Below, in pieces: positions 34,256 through 47,037 of a stretch of DNA of 64,000 bases. Location of the stretch: assembly GCA_022606135.1 (NCBI GenBank), contig JABYQN010000007.1, positions 930,001 to 994,000 of the forward strand, read 5' to 3'. The notes under the pieces are model-generated. The model made no database searches and had not been told where the DNA came from. It saw only the letters and a list, made by a program, of their open reading frames with translations. A program made the position numbers and the translations under genes. Each line of letters opens with the position of its first letter. Position 1 is the stretch's first letter. Source of the stretch: Fomes fomentarius. Its lineage: Eukaryota > Basidiomycota > Agaricomycetes > Polyporales > Polyporaceae.

Positions 34256-35322
34256 ATGATTGCTTCTCGCCTCGCCCGCCGCGTCCTCACCCATTCCGTA
34301 CGCCCTGTTACACGCGTCTCGGTCCCGAGTGGCCGCAGGTTTGCCAGCACAAGCGCAGGACATGCCACGAAGCAGAGCAGTGACACGCCTTGGATTGTGC
34401 GTTTTTACCTACGACTATTGTTGACGTGTATAGTAATGCGCGCGCGTGCGGCTGGTGTAGATTGGCTCTGCACTCGTTTTCGGGCCCGTGGTAGGTACTA
34501 TGGGTTACGTTTAGTGACGTATAACCAACCCTCTGACCGGACCGGGATTTGCATAGATCGCATACCTCCTGTTCGGTGCTCAGGATAAGGCGAAACACCC
34601 CACTGCTGAACATCATGCAAAGCCGCAACCTAGCATTAGCACGGAGCCTCCTGCGAAGGAAGCGGAAGAGGAGCCCGCTTCTTCAGAAGTTGACAAGGCT
34701 GCTGGACAGGAAGTAGTGAGTGGTGCTGTATGTCAGACTTATCTGCGTCTGACGGTGTGCGACGCAGGCATCCGATTCACCAAAGGATGCGCAAGCAGCT
34801 GAGGAGACTGTACGTCCCGCGTTATTCTCCGGCACGCAGGTTCATTGACAGATGATTGACAGGACCCCTCTCCGGTCTCCGAAGACGGCAAGGTTCATGG
34901 CTCACCTGCACTGACCGACTCTGAGGGCAACACCGCATCTGCCGAGGAGATCGACGCGTCGTTCAAGCAGGCCTTCGTACGTACTGTGATTTGTGTTCTA
35001 CTCCTGATCTCTGTTTGACGCGTTGAGTAGAAGTCTAACATTCCACAGGACGCGCAGCTTGCGGAGGCCCATGACACAACCTACGGCAACGGTGCGCCCG
35101 GTCAGACCGAAGAAGCCGAGAACAAACCCGACCAAAAAGAAAAGCCTGGTAGCCCCCATGAGGGCACTTTCCAGGAGGACGGCGAGAGCGGCCCCACCGA
35201 CCTCGGAGATGCTCGTGAAGGTGCCAAGGTACGCACATGTCGATGCGATGTACTCTTTTTTGTAGATACTGAGTGACGTGTTGCAGTCCCAGCAAGCACC
35301 CAAGCAAGCGTCGCAGAAATAA
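34256..35322 (+). CDS. Probable mitochondrial single-pass membrane protein, unknown function
   Basis: The first exon encodes a typical mitochondrial presequence, MIASRLARRVLTHSVRPVTR with many Arg and Ser and no acidic residues, then FASTSAGHATKQSSDTPWI. Two small exons follow: IGSALVFGPV (about 34461-34491) and IAYLLFGAQDKAKHP (from about 34557). Together they make one transmembrane helix. The rest is acidic, Glu/Ala/Ser/Lys-rich and probably disordered, containing SEDGKVHGSPALTDSEGNTA and QLAEAHDTTYGNGAPGQ, and it ends SQQAPKQASQK before the TAA at 35320-35322. About six introns are present, some exons being only a few dozen bases. I cannot name the family. An inner-membrane or import-related role is a guess. 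Confidence 0.65.
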
Positions 35323-35516
35323 TTCATGGTGCTCGGACATTGCACATGGACTCACCACTATCGCATATAGCATGTATCTAAGTATTTGTTAGAACACCGT
35401 CCCCGTTGTGCCCTTGACCGTCCCTAGGCGTGTCGACTGAACAGCTATGAGCCGTGCAAGTCAGGCGTCGTCAACACCGTGGTTTCGGATAAACCAGGAA
35501 GTATTGAATCAATGCT

Positions 35517-36476
35517 CTACGCAGCAACCTCGACTGAAGCGGGAGGGGCCTCCGTTGTGGGTTTGCTGGGCTCCGTCGGCGGCGCCCCTTCCGCACTCAA
35601 GTGCTTCCCAAACCAGCCCACAACTTGCTGTACCGCCTCGTCCCTCGCCTTCCTTTGCACCGGATTTGACATGTCCCCGCGCGCCGTCCATCCATGGTTC
35701 ACCTCATAGTATACCTTCACCTCCACATCCTTTAGCCCCTTCTCCTTCAAGATTCTTTCCGTCTGCTCCGCCCGTTCCTTATTATAATAGGGATCGCTCC
35801 ACGCCGCAGCGAGGCTGAATGGCTTTTTGATCCCGTCGAGCTCGCCGGGGAATTTGACCAGCGACGGGTGGCACGCGACGCTCGCGTCGAACAGGTGGTT
35901 CTGCGAGATCGCGAAGCGCCCACCCCAGCAGAAACCGACGTAGCCGATCTTCACCGACGGCTGGGCCGTGCGGAGATTCGAGACGATGGCGGCGATGGTG
36001 GAGATTTGGCGTGGGGCGTTGCGCAGGACGAAGGGCGCGAGGACAAACATGGAGGCGGGCAGGGCGATGTATCGTTGAAAGAGGGAGCGCTCGTAGACTG
36101 TGTCATGAGCGGAGAGCGTCCATTGAGGGAGCTCGGACCCTGTATGTCGAAAGGTGGGTTAGTCCTACTCAAAACAAAGATGCGTGAGGCATGGGGACGT
36201 CTTGGTCGGGTGCGTGTAGTGTAATAGAGGATACATGGAGTCAAACGCACCGTTGAACAAGTCGACCATAATCACCCGGAACCCGTGCGACGCGTACTCG
36301 TCCGCGAGCAGGCGTGTGTTGACGAACTTCCACCCAAAGATGTCGACGCCGATCATAATAACGCGTTCAGAATTCTCGTCGCCCGTCGCATATGCGTTGA
36401 AGCCCGCGACCTTGATCTCGGTGCCCTTCGGCGTGCCGCTGTGGATTGTGCCGGAGACGCAGTCAGGACAAGTCAT
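35517..36476 (-). CDS. Dienelactone hydrolase family protein
   Basis: An alpha/beta hydrolase of about 285 residues. It opens MTCPDCVSGTIHSGTPKGTE, common to fungal cytosolic members. The nucleophile elbow is the family-typical Cys version, GYVGFCWGGRFA (about 35910-35945). The acid is likely Asp in AAWSDPYY and the histidine is in YYEVNHGWTARGD. One intron of about 105 bp separates MVDLFNG from SELPQWTLSAHD. The enzymes hydrolyse dienelactones and small esters in aromatic catabolism or detoxification, but the substrate cannot be read from sequence. The C-terminus is a short Pro/Ala/Glu tail. The ATG at 36476 is chosen because MTCPDC is the conserved start. No signal peptide is seen. Confidence 0.9.
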
Positions 36477-36602
36477 CGGGCCGGTAAATTGGGGTAAGTG
36501 AGAGTCTACAGATTCAAAGCTTGAAGCTCGGAAGCTAGAGAGAGAGAAGCAAGGGCTGGGATCGGGAGGAGTGTATAAGATGACGACACGACTCGACACT
36601 GG

Positions 36603-36614
36603 TCTTATTTATAT
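36603..36614 (-). promoter_or_regulatory. TATA-like box upstream of the dienelactone hydrolase gene
   Basis: On the minus strand the sequence reads ATATAAATAAGA about 130 bp upstream of the ATG at 36476, a plausible TATA element distance for a fungal promoter. Confidence 0.4.
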
Positions 36615-37444
36615 GTTCGTGATACCACATCGAACTTCCTGCAACTTTGGCTGATGAGGACCACTGATGCGAAAGATCTGGGCGGCGATTTTCTCGCAAC
36701 GATCGAGTGCTAGCTCTGCTGAGTAACGGGGCCCAACTCAAGTGCAGGTCCGGGTGCTATCATGCACCGACGGAGGGGGTGAGTACGCGTCCGAGCATTG
36801 CATTCAACCGTTCACAAGCCCACAAGGTCAGGCAGGTGCAAATGAGTACGGGTGCTGAGCCTGGTGGGAGCTGAGTCCAACAACTTGCCACAAGTATCAA
36901 ATCAAGGGATAGCCGCCGGGAAGATCCCATGGTGGACCCACCGTGGTTACCGACGTCGATTTGGCCCTATCTGGCCGCGCTAAAAGCTGCTGAAAGTTAG
37001 TGCATGCACAGTACTTACAAAAACAAGCTAATAAAGCAACCTTATGGGTGTAGACTTTTGCTCAGAAATAGGCACGCATGACACAAAGATTACTGGGGGG
37101 GGAGTAATCCTTTTGAAGATCTTCCACAGAATCGCTTCGGAGAGTTCGGATATCGGGCGCTTAGAGGGATTATCGAAAAGCCAATTGGTGCTTCTTTGTA
37201 TCTGAACCGCCTATTCTTGCTATGCGAATGCTGCCAGGGTCTCAGAGGCACATGCCGCATTCAGCCGACTCACAATCCAGTCATATAGTCACGCATACAC
37301 AATGGGGTGGTCAAACTTGGCCACCATTCTGTCAAGATGTGAATCACGTTAACGTTCGATGATTAGAGCCGCCCACTCTGACTCCCGGACCACCTATCAG
37401 CTGGCATGCTCTGCACTTGACCATAGCTCGTAACTCGATTAACT
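36615..37444. other. Intergenic region
   Basis: About 830 bp between two minus-strand genes. It should hold the dienelactone hydrolase promoter and the 3' UTR of the next gene. It contains a run of eight G at about 37096-37103. No gene is recognised. Confidence 0.5.
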
Positions 37445-38818
37445 TCAGTCTGCCTTGGACTTCAAACTTGAACTGGGAACAACTTCGCCGGCCTTCACCG
37501 CCGCAACATAGTGCTGTCTCTTCTCCAAGTCTACATGGGACTTGATCAGTGGGGGTTTAGTAGAGCGAGTGCATCCGAAGCTTACCGTGCGCCCACATCG
37601 CCGCGCCAATACGGTTCGAGACGGAGAAGACGAGCCCAATGATTGGCAGGCGCTCCGCCAGAGCAGCCGCAAAGCCGAACGCTAGAACGCACAGTCAACG
37701 CCGGCAATATAGTAGGGACATGGGGTCGGGTGAACAAACGGGCGTACCTCTGTAGTCCCACTTGCGCTCCTCGATGAAGGTTGCAATCTGGTCTGGGTTC
37801 ATCCCCTTCGCTTTGTAGTACTGCATATAGTCAACTCAGTTCAACCAAGGGTACACAAAATGACAGAAGCAAGCTGTGACGTACTGGCTCGTGCAGGTAT
37901 CTCGCCGTACCCAGCGCCCTGAACGAGGCCGAGATGAGCATCCCGGCCAGCGGGATGAAGTCCAGAGGAAGTGCAAGGACTACGGATTTGCACGCGTTCG
38001 GTCAGTAATACTGACCTCTGCGCCAACCGACGATCCACCTACTTTTAGCGACGATGGAACCAACAGGCCCGCTCATGAACACGCCCCAGCCCCATTTGAC
38101 CGGTTTGACGTGCGGGGGATGGTCCCACTCCTCGACGTACGGCTTCCACCAGTCCGTGCCCTTCCCGCGGGACTGGATGGTCTGGTCGTATGCGCGCTCG
38201 CGTGCGACGCGGATGTTGCGCGAGAGGAAGAAGTAGATGATGGCCGACACTTGGCTCGAGAGGAAGAATAGCGTTGCATCTGCACAATGTGTTCGCTTAC
38301 ATGACCGGTGGAAGGACGTTGAGTGTCACTTACATGTTGGAAGGTCGAAGGGCATTGGAATGCCAAAGAGTGCGTCTCTGGACAGACCAGTCACGCGAGG
38401 AGACCTTGTACGAGTTATGAGCCACCATGGGAGAGCCAAAGTACCGAAGACTGAGGGCTCACTTTATCAGGAAGTACTCCACAAATATCTTCTGTATCTT
38501 GTACGTCCCAGCTACCTTCACGCAATGAGTACGTACCGCATAACAACCGTCCTCGCAGACGGGTCCGCAACTCACCCAGATGAGACCAACGGAGGCACCC
38601 CTCACGAAGCCGTGCTTGCATTTCTGCCACGCAGGCACTCTCAAGGTTCTGTCTGTGATGAGCCTATAGAACCCAACAACCACGTAGGATGGCGGGAATT
38701 GCAGCCTGGATGTGGCGCGGCGCAGGTTCTCAGGAACGTCCTCGTCGTATGGCAAGGGAACGTCTCCAGCGTATCCACCCGGCACCAGGAGTTTGTCGTT
38801 AACAGTCGGTACAGACAT
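37445..38818 (-). CDS. Membrane protein of the Lds/Rrt8-EI24-like family
   Basis: About 330 residues in several exons. The start is MSVPTVNDKLLVPGG at 38818 and the end is SLKSKAD before the TGA at 37445-37447. Hydrophobic segments include FGIPMPFDLPT with LFFLSSQVSAIIYFFLS, GWGVFMSGPVGSIVAK, then VLALPLDFIPLAGMLISASF. After these comes the most conserved part: ARYLHEPYYKAKGMNPDQ, FIEERKWDYRAFGFAAALAE, PIIGLVFSVSNRIGAAMWAH. This layout resembles the yeast lipid-droplet/spore-wall proteins Lds1, Lds2 and Rrt8 and the wider EI24/CysZ fold. A role at lipid droplets or the ER is inferred from that family. Confidence is good for a multi-pass membrane protein and moderate for the family. Confidence 0.7.
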
Positions 38819-39230
38819 ATTGTGGCAGTTAATGTCGATCGACAAATGAAGAAGATGAGAGGTTTTGAACTTGTGTGTTACATGTGCATAGGAGTCGGAA
38901 GGACGGGATCGCGGCCTCGGCAAACCTCATAGCTAACGGAGCGCTCACGAAGTGCTGTCCGGGCCGAACACTTTACGCAAGTGGGGCCAAATCAGACACC
39001 AGTGGACGATCACACCCAAAGGACTACACTCGAATGTGAATGAAGATGGTATTGATTTGTACAGTTCTACGACACTTCTCCAGCGCGTGCGGGGGTCACC
39101 CAACAGAGTTCGTTTGCTATATGACTTTAGCCAGCATGGATTATCGGAAGTGCAGTCATGGTCTGAGTCTCGTCAATAAACAAATCGTGCGAGGCGTAAT
39201 ACAGTGGTTCAAAGAGTCGGGTGGCCGTAC

Positions 39231-39999
39231 TCAGTGGCCTCGCGAGACCTTGTCGAGAACTGCCGTGCACAGCCAACCAACACCAAAAGATCAGGAGGGC
39301 AGGAAAGCGTCAGCGCAGCCCAGTAATGAATCAATATGCGGCGGGACGTACCGCTCTCGTGCGCGACCTCGCTGAAATCCGTCCCTTGGATCTCGGCGGC
39401 GATACCGACAAGCGAGCGCCGCAACGCATCCTTGGACGACGCAAACAACATCTTCTGCTTCACCTTCGAATCGTCGGGGGACCTGATCAACGCGATCGCA
39501 TGCAACCGCACGCGCGCATCGCATAGATAACGCAGCCAGCCGTCAGCCATCTCCGTCCTGTGTCTTCCGAACTCCCGCGCCGCGCCGCACCGCACGCGCG
39601 AGTGCACGGCACACGCACGCATTGGGCACAACGTCGCGGGCAAAGAAGGGGGGAAGGGAGAACAGAGGGACTCACCAGGAGAAGAAAGTGATCTTGCTCC
39701 GCTTGCCTCCGTCGTCCTTCTCAAAGTCAAAGTCGTACACGGCCCATCGGCACTCCTGCTCGGGGAGGTCGCCGAGAAAATCGTCATACGAGCTCGAGAG
39801 CGTGCCCCTCTTCTCGACGACGATCTCGGTGTAGTCCTTGGAGAGCGTGAAGATGATGTACTTGCTCTTCTTTCCAAGCTTCAGCTCCTGGTACGCTTCG
39901 AGACACTCGGGGTTCACGCCGACGCCGGAGGACTGAGCGGGCGGCGCGGATCAGCTTCACGCCACGGTCGGACGCAGCGGGCAACAAAAGACATACCAT
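39231..39999 (-). CDS. COF1: Cofilin (actin-depolymerising factor)
   Basis: Cofilin severs and depolymerises actin filaments. Four exons, 39999-39997, 39932-39676, 39482-39352 and 39259-39231, join in frame to 139 residues plus TGA, the normal length of fungal cofilin. The first exon is only the ATG, with an intron directly behind it, a known layout in fungal cofilin genes. The protein begins [19 protein letters not shown], with the regulatory Ser region at the N-terminus. It contains [28 protein letters not shown] and the actin-binding long helix [20 protein letters not shown], and it ends [11 protein letters not shown]. All family landmarks are present, so it should be functional. Confidence 0.95.
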
Positions 40000-40362
40000 G
40001 GTTGTGTTATGTGGATGAGGTGGAGGAGCAAGGCTCTGGACGGATGTTAGAAGTAGAAGGAGAGGTCGCTGCTATAAGTATATCACGATGGCCGACAACG
40101 GCGATTGCCGCGCTCTGATTGGGCAAGGCGGTGGCCCTCGAGCAGTCCAGTCTCGACGATCTCTTCTGCTCCCTTAAGCTCCCGCGTGGCTCGAGAGAGA
40201 TGTGTAGCATTGATATTAGATACAGTATTCTATTCTCGATTGTAATCTTTGTCCGATGCTGCTAGAAAACAAGAAACTATGAAAACAACAGAACGCTTCC
40301 GGAGCGCGACAATAGTATGCAAATGATGCAGTCAAGTCGGAGCAGCGCGCGGTGTCACCGGT

Positions 40363-43069
40363 TCACCGCCCATCCTGCTGCTCGAAGACTTCATCCAGCC
40401 ATCGTTCGTAGTCGTATTCAGCCTCGCCAACGTCGTTCTGCGACGAGGGCATCGCCTGTCGGAGGAACTCGATCGCGCTCGCGGGGAGGTGAGCTACGCG
40501 CAGGTCAAGTTCCGTAACATACGGCTGACAACATGCTTCAGCATTGCATTCGTACTGCGGCGTAACATTGTACTCGCCTTGTCCGCAGCAACACCTCGGA
40601 ATGCTTCGCGCAGCTGCGCAGGCGACGTTTGATCCTCCATAATATCGACCTGCGCAAATTTAAGATAACGCAAGAGCGCAGGGAGCCAGAGCTTACCAGT
40701 AGGTTGATAAAAGCCTCGAACGTAACCGCGCCGTGGTCCAACATGAGCTGATCGTATATAAGGTCCATATCCTCATCCTGGTTAATGCCGCCAAGTTAGA
40801 GAATTGGATCATGACCTCGCTCAATAGCTACTAACTGAGTAAACGATGCCGAGACTTGCAAGAGCAGCGGCCATCTCTGATTGGTTGAGGGTGTTCGACT
40901 CGTCCCTGTCGAAGTACCGGAACGTGCTCTCGAATTGCTCGAGTTGAGCTGGGGTGAGGTTTGTCATGTTTCGAGAGACGATCTGCATGCATGAGTTGGA
41001 TGAGACTGTGTATCACAGTCAAACGCACGATAGACATACCTGGTTGTCGATGAACGCAATCTTCTTCGAGATGCTCTGCGTGACAAGCTCGAGCTCGAAA
41101 CGGAGATCCTCGATGGTAAACACGGTGTAATCGTTCTCATCGACGTTTGCTGCTTTGCATGCGTCGTCTGCAGCGGCGACTGCTTGGAGAGATTCGGAGA
41201 ACAGTGGCATGCGAACCTGCAATTCCCGGACCTGTTCCAGTTGCTCCTCCAGAGGGCCCTCTATAGAAGACAACTCGGATGAGATGAGCCGCAATCGTTT
41301 CTCGAAGCTATTCGCAAGGTCAGCAAACTCTCGACGGAGTTTGTCCTTGATCCTGTATGAAGCCGTTGTCAGGCGATCCATTATGAACACACTCAAAGGT
41401 CGTAATTACGCACTGTCGAATCTCGGCGTTGATGGCACGTGAACGTGTTGCCTCCGCTTGCAACAGGTTATTCCAGGATGCGTCTACCTCCGCAGGAGCC
41501 AGCCCAGGAGGAGGCACGTATTCTCTGAGCCCGTACGTCTTCAGCTTTGTTTGTACGTTACTGAATAACGTCGCGACGTCTTGCTTCTCCGTGACCCACG
41601 AGCGCTTGGTGGTTTGCTTGTATTTCTGAAAGGATGCGGAATGCTGCACGGCATCCGCATAGGTGCCGACGAAGGACTTTGCAGCCCAGACCTCTTGCAT
41701 TTCTGACATAGAACGCAGAAGCTCCCGGACGCGCCGCTCGTAATCATTCTGGCTCGTCCAGACGGATTGCATGAGCTCCGCGAATTTCTCAATACGACGA
41801 GAAACGGTCTCGGTTTGCTCTGAGGGTATATCAGATTTAAATTCATCGCTTCTGCTATTGTCACGGAAAGACTTGCCCATGGATGAGAAAGCGTGGAAGT
41901 ATCCGGCAACATATGTCATGACACTGCGTTCATCAGGGTGCTGTGTATCACATAAGTCGGCGACTTCGAGCAGTTGCTAATTGCGACGCATCAATATTGT
42001 ATCCGCACGCGGGTGGAGCAAAATAACACACGGGGATACCCAGGTGCTCCTGCGCAACCTGGAACGCGAGGCGCGTATTGCCATGTCGGTCAGTCTAAGC
42101 CGATGTCAGTACTTGGTCACTATCGCCCGTGTTTGGAAACCTTACCTTGTCTAGCTTGTCGTAGTCGATCAAGTCAGGTCGGTGACAGTGAATGAGGGCA
42201 CAACTGAAATCGCGCGCTAGATGAGGAGAGTGCGGATGAAACGTCCAGACAGTGACTTACAGGGCAAGGCCGTCAGACCAGCTGTAGGAGAAGTCCTGCA
42301 CGTCGACTTCCTTGTACGGTGCTGTCTTCCGCTGACACCAGAGAAGCAAACCCTCTTTCGCCGATAAACCTTCCTCACTTCACGTACGATTCAAAGTTCA
42401 GAACACCGTGGTTCAGGATGAAAGATGAAGTCCGGAAGCCACGGACCTAATGTCCGCAATAGTGAAGCGTAGAATCAGAGTCCAGATCATTCCGAGGATG
42501 AGCTTCAGATTTCCGTCAATGATATCTGCTGTTGGGTTGGCCAAGGGAGAGCATCATGTATTGAGTATGCACAAACCTTCGGGACCAATATTGGTGAGCT
42601 TGACACCACGAGACGTAATGAACTCAAGAGCCTTGTTGACATTCTCGGCTTTTTGGATGCGCATCTTCGGGGTCTTATTGTAGCGTCCCAACGATGTATC
42701 GCCTGCAGAGTTCAGTGTATTGGGAGGCGGGTATCTCGCTGAGACATACCCATGATTTCCTATGCGATCCCAGCCATGAACAGGCATCCCGAGGGTTTCG
42801 TTCAATCAAGGAACTACTCACCATAAGCTGAATAAGCCGTACGCCATCGGAGAGATCCCGGACGAGAGAAGTCATCGGAGGATAACCATTTGCCTCGAGC
42901 TTCGTGTTGAGCCTGACATATGAAGGTTACAGGGGTGAAGCGGAGGCTTAAACACAGGACTAGGGCACCATTTGCAAAACGTGCGTTGTTGAACATCTCG
43001 AGAGCGAGATTCCAGAGACTCTATCGTGGTTGGCGAAAGCGGAGAAAGCAGTCCAGGTCCCCAAGACAT
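40363..43069 (-). CDS. AIN1: Alpha-actinin (actin cross-linker)
   Basis: Alpha-actinin bundles actin filaments, notably in the cytokinetic ring. From the ATG at 43069 ([17 protein letters not shown]) come two calponin-homology domains: [27 protein letters not shown] and [20 protein letters not shown] in the first, then [20 protein letters not shown] and related exons in the second. A spectrin-like rod follows, with [20 protein letters not shown] and [19 protein letters not shown]. At the C-terminus is a calmodulin-like part with one canonical EF loop, [12 protein letters not shown], preceded by [12 protein letters not shown]. The last exons read [14 protein letters not shown] and end EVFEQQDGR. 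The rod is shorter than in animals, as is usual in fungi. About a dozen introns are present. It is divergent from FACT Pob3 with a 244 bp shared promoter. Confidence 0.9.
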
Positions 43070-43313
43070 CCGCGTCGGATTGAATGTCGCGTTCATGCTC
43101 GCAGATGCAGCAGACGAGAGCCCAAGGCCGAGGAGAGGGCGATGGCGGCGAGAAGGAGGCAGCCGAGTCGGAGGGCGCGCAGCCTGTGGCACGCGTGAAC
43201 ATGAGCGCGTATTCAAACTCCGCAACGCGTCCTCTTCGCGCCCCTCGCGCTCTGTCCGCTCTTGCCTTCGCACCACCACCCCCTTCGCTTCGTGCCTCGT
43301 ATCTGCGGCGATC
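43070..43313. promoter_or_regulatory. Shared promoter of alpha-actinin and Pob3 genes
   Basis: Only 244 bp separate the two ATGs of the divergent genes, so both transcripts must start from this segment. No clear TATA box is seen. The plus strand just before the Pob3 ATG is pyrimidine-rich, as is common before fungal start codons. Confidence 0.55.
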
Positions 43314-45623
43314 ATGACGACCCAGTTTGACAGGATATACCATGGCCTCTCGCCAGAAGTTGGCAGTACGTGCCCCGCGGTGGACCAAGGCATTTGATCC
43401 ACGGTCTCAATCTCCCTTTGCTTGTTAGAGTTCCGTATCGCCGTTGCTGGATTGGCCTGGAAAGCGGAAGAAGGAGAACAAATAGTTGCCATACAGGCTT
43501 CGGACATCAAATGGGGACAATGGATACGCGTCGCGCGCAACTACCAGTTGAGGATAGGGCTGAAGGATCGGTCGAGGGAGACCTTCGATGGTTTTGTCCG
43601 CGAAGTGAGTCAGCGACTTCTTAATCAGTTGTATAACGTCAGAGCCATACGACGACTTGCAGGACCATGACCGACTGGCCCACCTACTCAAACAACATTT
43701 CAGCATCGTGTTGGAGACGAAGGAGGTCTCATTGAAGGGGTGGAATTGGGGCGTGACTGATTTCCAAGGTGCGCGTTGGCATAATTCGCCCATGCGTATC
43801 GCGGCCGTCAATTGACACCGCGCCCTAGGCCAAGACCTTGCTTTCCTTGTTTCCAACAAGACGACCTTCGAGCTCCCTCTAACGAATGTCGCCAACTCTA
43901 ACATCGCTGGCCGAACTGAGGTTTCTTTGGAATTTGCCACCCAAAACAAGAAGCCGTCCCGACATGGCCCCGATGAGATGGTCGAGATCCGGTTCTATGT
44001 CCCTGGGACGCACACTAAGACCCGAGGCTCTGAAGATGGCTCGCAGAAGTCGGACAACGAGGACGACGGGGAGGAGATCAGTGCTGCTCAGGCTTTCCAT
44101 GACATGGTCAAGGAGAAGGCAGAACTTGGTCAGGTTTCTGGGAACATCATCCTCAGCTTCGACGAGGTCAACGTTCTCACACCCAGGGGGCGTTACGATG
44201 TCGACATGTATCCTGAGTTCTTGCGGTTACGTGGAAGGACCTACGACTACAAGATCATATATACCAGCATCTCAAAATTGTTCTTGTTGCCCAAGGACGA
44301 CCTCCATGTTCTCTTCATTGTAAGTCGTCCTACTGTGACTCTAGCAAACATCGGGCCTCATGACTTGACCGTTAGCTTGGTCTCAGCATTCCCATTCGTC
44401 AAGGCCAGACACGCTACCATTACCTCGTTATGCAATTCAGCCGTGAAGAAGAGATCACCGCGGAATTGAACATGGCCGAGTGAGTTTCACATATTGCTGT
44501 GGCGATCGAAAGCGACTGATGCTATGTTTCCTAGGGAGGAGATCGCGAAGTACGACAGGCTGAAGAAGAACTACGAGGATCCTACATACGAGGTCGTCTC
44601 GGGTGTCTTCCGTGCACTCTCCAAAAAGAAGATCATCGGCGCTGGGAACTTCCAGAGGTACGTGGAGACGCTCTCGATCACCTTTTGAACGTCGTTCATC
44701 TAGCGTGCGCCATGTAGTCGTGACGGCCACCCGAGTGTCAAGGCCAACCTGAAGGCCGTGCAGGGCGACCTGTTCTTGCTCGAAAAATACATTTTCTTCG
44801 TCTCAAAACAACCAACGCTCCTCGAACTCTCGGACATTCACCAAGTCGTCTTCTCCCGTCTTGGCGCCGGCATGGGCGCGAGCGCTGCACGGACGTTCGA
44901 CATCAAGATCATGACGAAGGGCGGGACCCACTTCACGTTCACGAGCGTCAACAAGGAGGAGCACGAGGTTGTGAATGCGTACCTGCAGGACAAGAAGGTG
45001 AAGACGAAGAATGAGATGATGGAGGGCGAGCTCATCATGGGCCCGGACGACGATGAGGACGCGGAGATGCAGAGCGTCGCGAGCTCAGGCGAGGAGGTTC
45101 CCAAGCCACGGCGCGGCGGTGATGACGACGACGACAGCGAAGATGGTGAGTTACACACTCCTTTTCTCTAGATGCGCATATAAACGCTCATCACAATCTC
45201 CGCACAGACGAGGACTTCCAGGCGTCAGATTCCGACTCCGGCTCGCCCACGGAGTCGGACTCGTCTGACGAAGGTGGCCAGACAGCCTCAGACGCAAGTG
45301 GCGACCGCGACTTTATGAAAGCCGCGAAGAGCAAGGGCAAGGGCAAGGCGAAAGCCGCACCCAAGAAGAAGGCTCCGGCAAAGAAGAAGGGTAACGCAGA
45401 CGAGAGTGATGCAGATGACGGTGACGACGACAAGGCTAAGAAGAAGGCCGCGCCAAAACCCAAGGCTAAGCCCAAGCCCAAACCGAAGGACAACGACGCG
45501 ATGGACGTTGACGAGGAGCCCAAGGCGAAGTCAAAGCCAAAACCAAAACCGAAGCCCAAGCCCAAGGCTAAGGACGACGAGGAAGGACCTGCGAAGAAGA
45601 AACTGAAGACAAAGGCGGATTGA
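43314..45623 (+). CDS. POB3: FACT histone chaperone subunit Pob3 (SSRP1 family)
   Basis: Pob3 pairs with Spt16 to form FACT, which moves H2A-H2B during transcription and replication. The N-terminus MTTQFDRIYHGLSPEVGKFR continues into the dimerisation and SSRC PH-like domains: IAVAGLAWKAEEGEQ, IKWGQWIRVARNYQLRIG, HFSIVLETKEVSLKGWNWG and NIILSFDEVNVLTPRGRYDV. The middle tandem-PH domain includes VQGDLFLLEKYIFFVSKQP. The acidic stretch (DDDEDAE ... DDDDDSED) comes next. The end is basic, a Lys-Pro and Lys-Lys rich tail, and lacks an HMG box, as in other fungal Pob3 proteins, where the box is carried by Nhp6. About seven introns. I chose the ATG at 43314 because MTTQFD is the usual start. Confidence 0.92.
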
Positions 45624-47037
45624 GCTTTTTCTCGTCTCCCAGTTTCCTTCTACTGTCCGTTATACGTCTCCTACAATTATGTTCCTTCGCTTGAGCCGGT
45701 GTCATATGCTTGCATGTTGCATTTTCTTGCGCCACCCCTTACTATCACCTGCAATAAGCTGTATAATCTCACCGTCGTACTACCTGTCTATCACTCGCGC
45801 ATTGCTCTCCCAACGTCGGTCACGTTGCTATACTCATGAATTCATCGCTTTCTATCCTGCGTCTTGGATACTGATTGTACTGATAGTCCCATTCCGGTTA
45901 GGGTCTATTCAACTACCCTTGGGCGCTCGCCTCTTCCTTTGAACCACACGACCTCCACCTCGACAAGGCTGGGCGGCTCCACATTCAAGGTCACCGACAA
46001 GTGAAATTGCTTCCGTGAATTGAGCCTGTCAGACATTTGTTAGATCAACGTTGGCGAGAAGTTTTGAGCCCTGGCAGTTGGTGAGAGGTGAGCTTTATAT
46101 GAGCTACCGAATACTACTAGTGACAAGACTCCGATTAGTAGGCTTTCTACAGTAGCTACTGCACGGACTTCGATAGATTGATCTCACTAACATCGTTGGT
46201 AGTACCACCAAGCCTGCGCATAAAAGGAGCTTGTCTTGGGCCGTGACTTCCGAGGCTCCGGCGGTCAGGCTTTGTATACTCATTTGCTATAGTAAGCGTG
46301 GAACGGTGGTGCCAGCCATGCCAGAGACATGCGCCGCGACGACGCGATGTGATGGTGTGGTATGACCGTGCACGCCTTGGATTCTGCCGGCTAGAGAAGA
46401 CGAAACTCCGTAGTAGGCATCTGCACCGGTACCGCAGAGTGCGTACATAATGGCTTACTTACCGAGGCAAGGATGTCCGCTACAACCATCGCGCTCTTAC
46501 GACGACGACGGCGGACCAGTAGGTGAGTCGTGACCCTCGCTCTACCTAGGCACGGGGTACCCTGCTGCCTAATGTGTTCAGTGGCGAAAGCAGGCTCAGA
46601 CCGAGAGGGAGGTCAGCGCTGGGCGGGGAGGACATGGCGGTTCTGAAGAAAGGCGGCGGGTTTCCGCAGACTTGGTCCGCCCAGAACTCCGTCACTCTTT
46701 GGCGAGCGAACAAAGGACGGTCTAAATTCGGTTCCTCAGCGGTGCGTTTCGCTTGTGTTCCTACATTCCATTCCACCGCCGACACCTCGTTCGGAAATGA
46801 TATGGGATTTCTAAGGAAGAAGAGTGACTACGCCGGCTGAACACTAGGCATTTCAAGCCGGTATTGCGAGGGCCAGAGCAAATGTACATAAGCCTAGGTC
46901 GTGCCCATGCGACTTGGAGTCGAATCGGAAAGACGAAAGAATGTCCTAAGTTCGTAAATATTCCATTCATGTCGTGACTTCGTAACGTACCAAGTAAGCA
47001 TCCTGCCGAGTCCACAAAGCAACGCAAGACCACATGT
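45624..47037. other. Intergenic region, nothing recognised
   Basis: About 1.4 kb between the stop codons of the convergent Pob3 (plus) and tyrosinase (minus) genes. Opposed short open stretches at 46546-46840 are not convincing. No repeat or RNA gene was seen. Confidence 0.5.

Noticed and set aside
39997..40100. A longer first exon for cofilin reading through the ATG
   Set aside because: The ATG is followed at once by a GTATGT donor, and splicing restores the standard M-SSGVGVNP start and the 139-residue length.
45300..45623. Lys/Pro-rich end of Pob3 as a separate gene
   Set aside because: It joins in frame to the acidic region through a normal intron and is a typical fungal Pob3 tail.
46546..46840. 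Overlapping open stretches on both strands between Pob3 and tyrosinase
   Set aside because: Neither shows family features or splice partners. Open frames of this size are expected by chance in GC-rich DNA.
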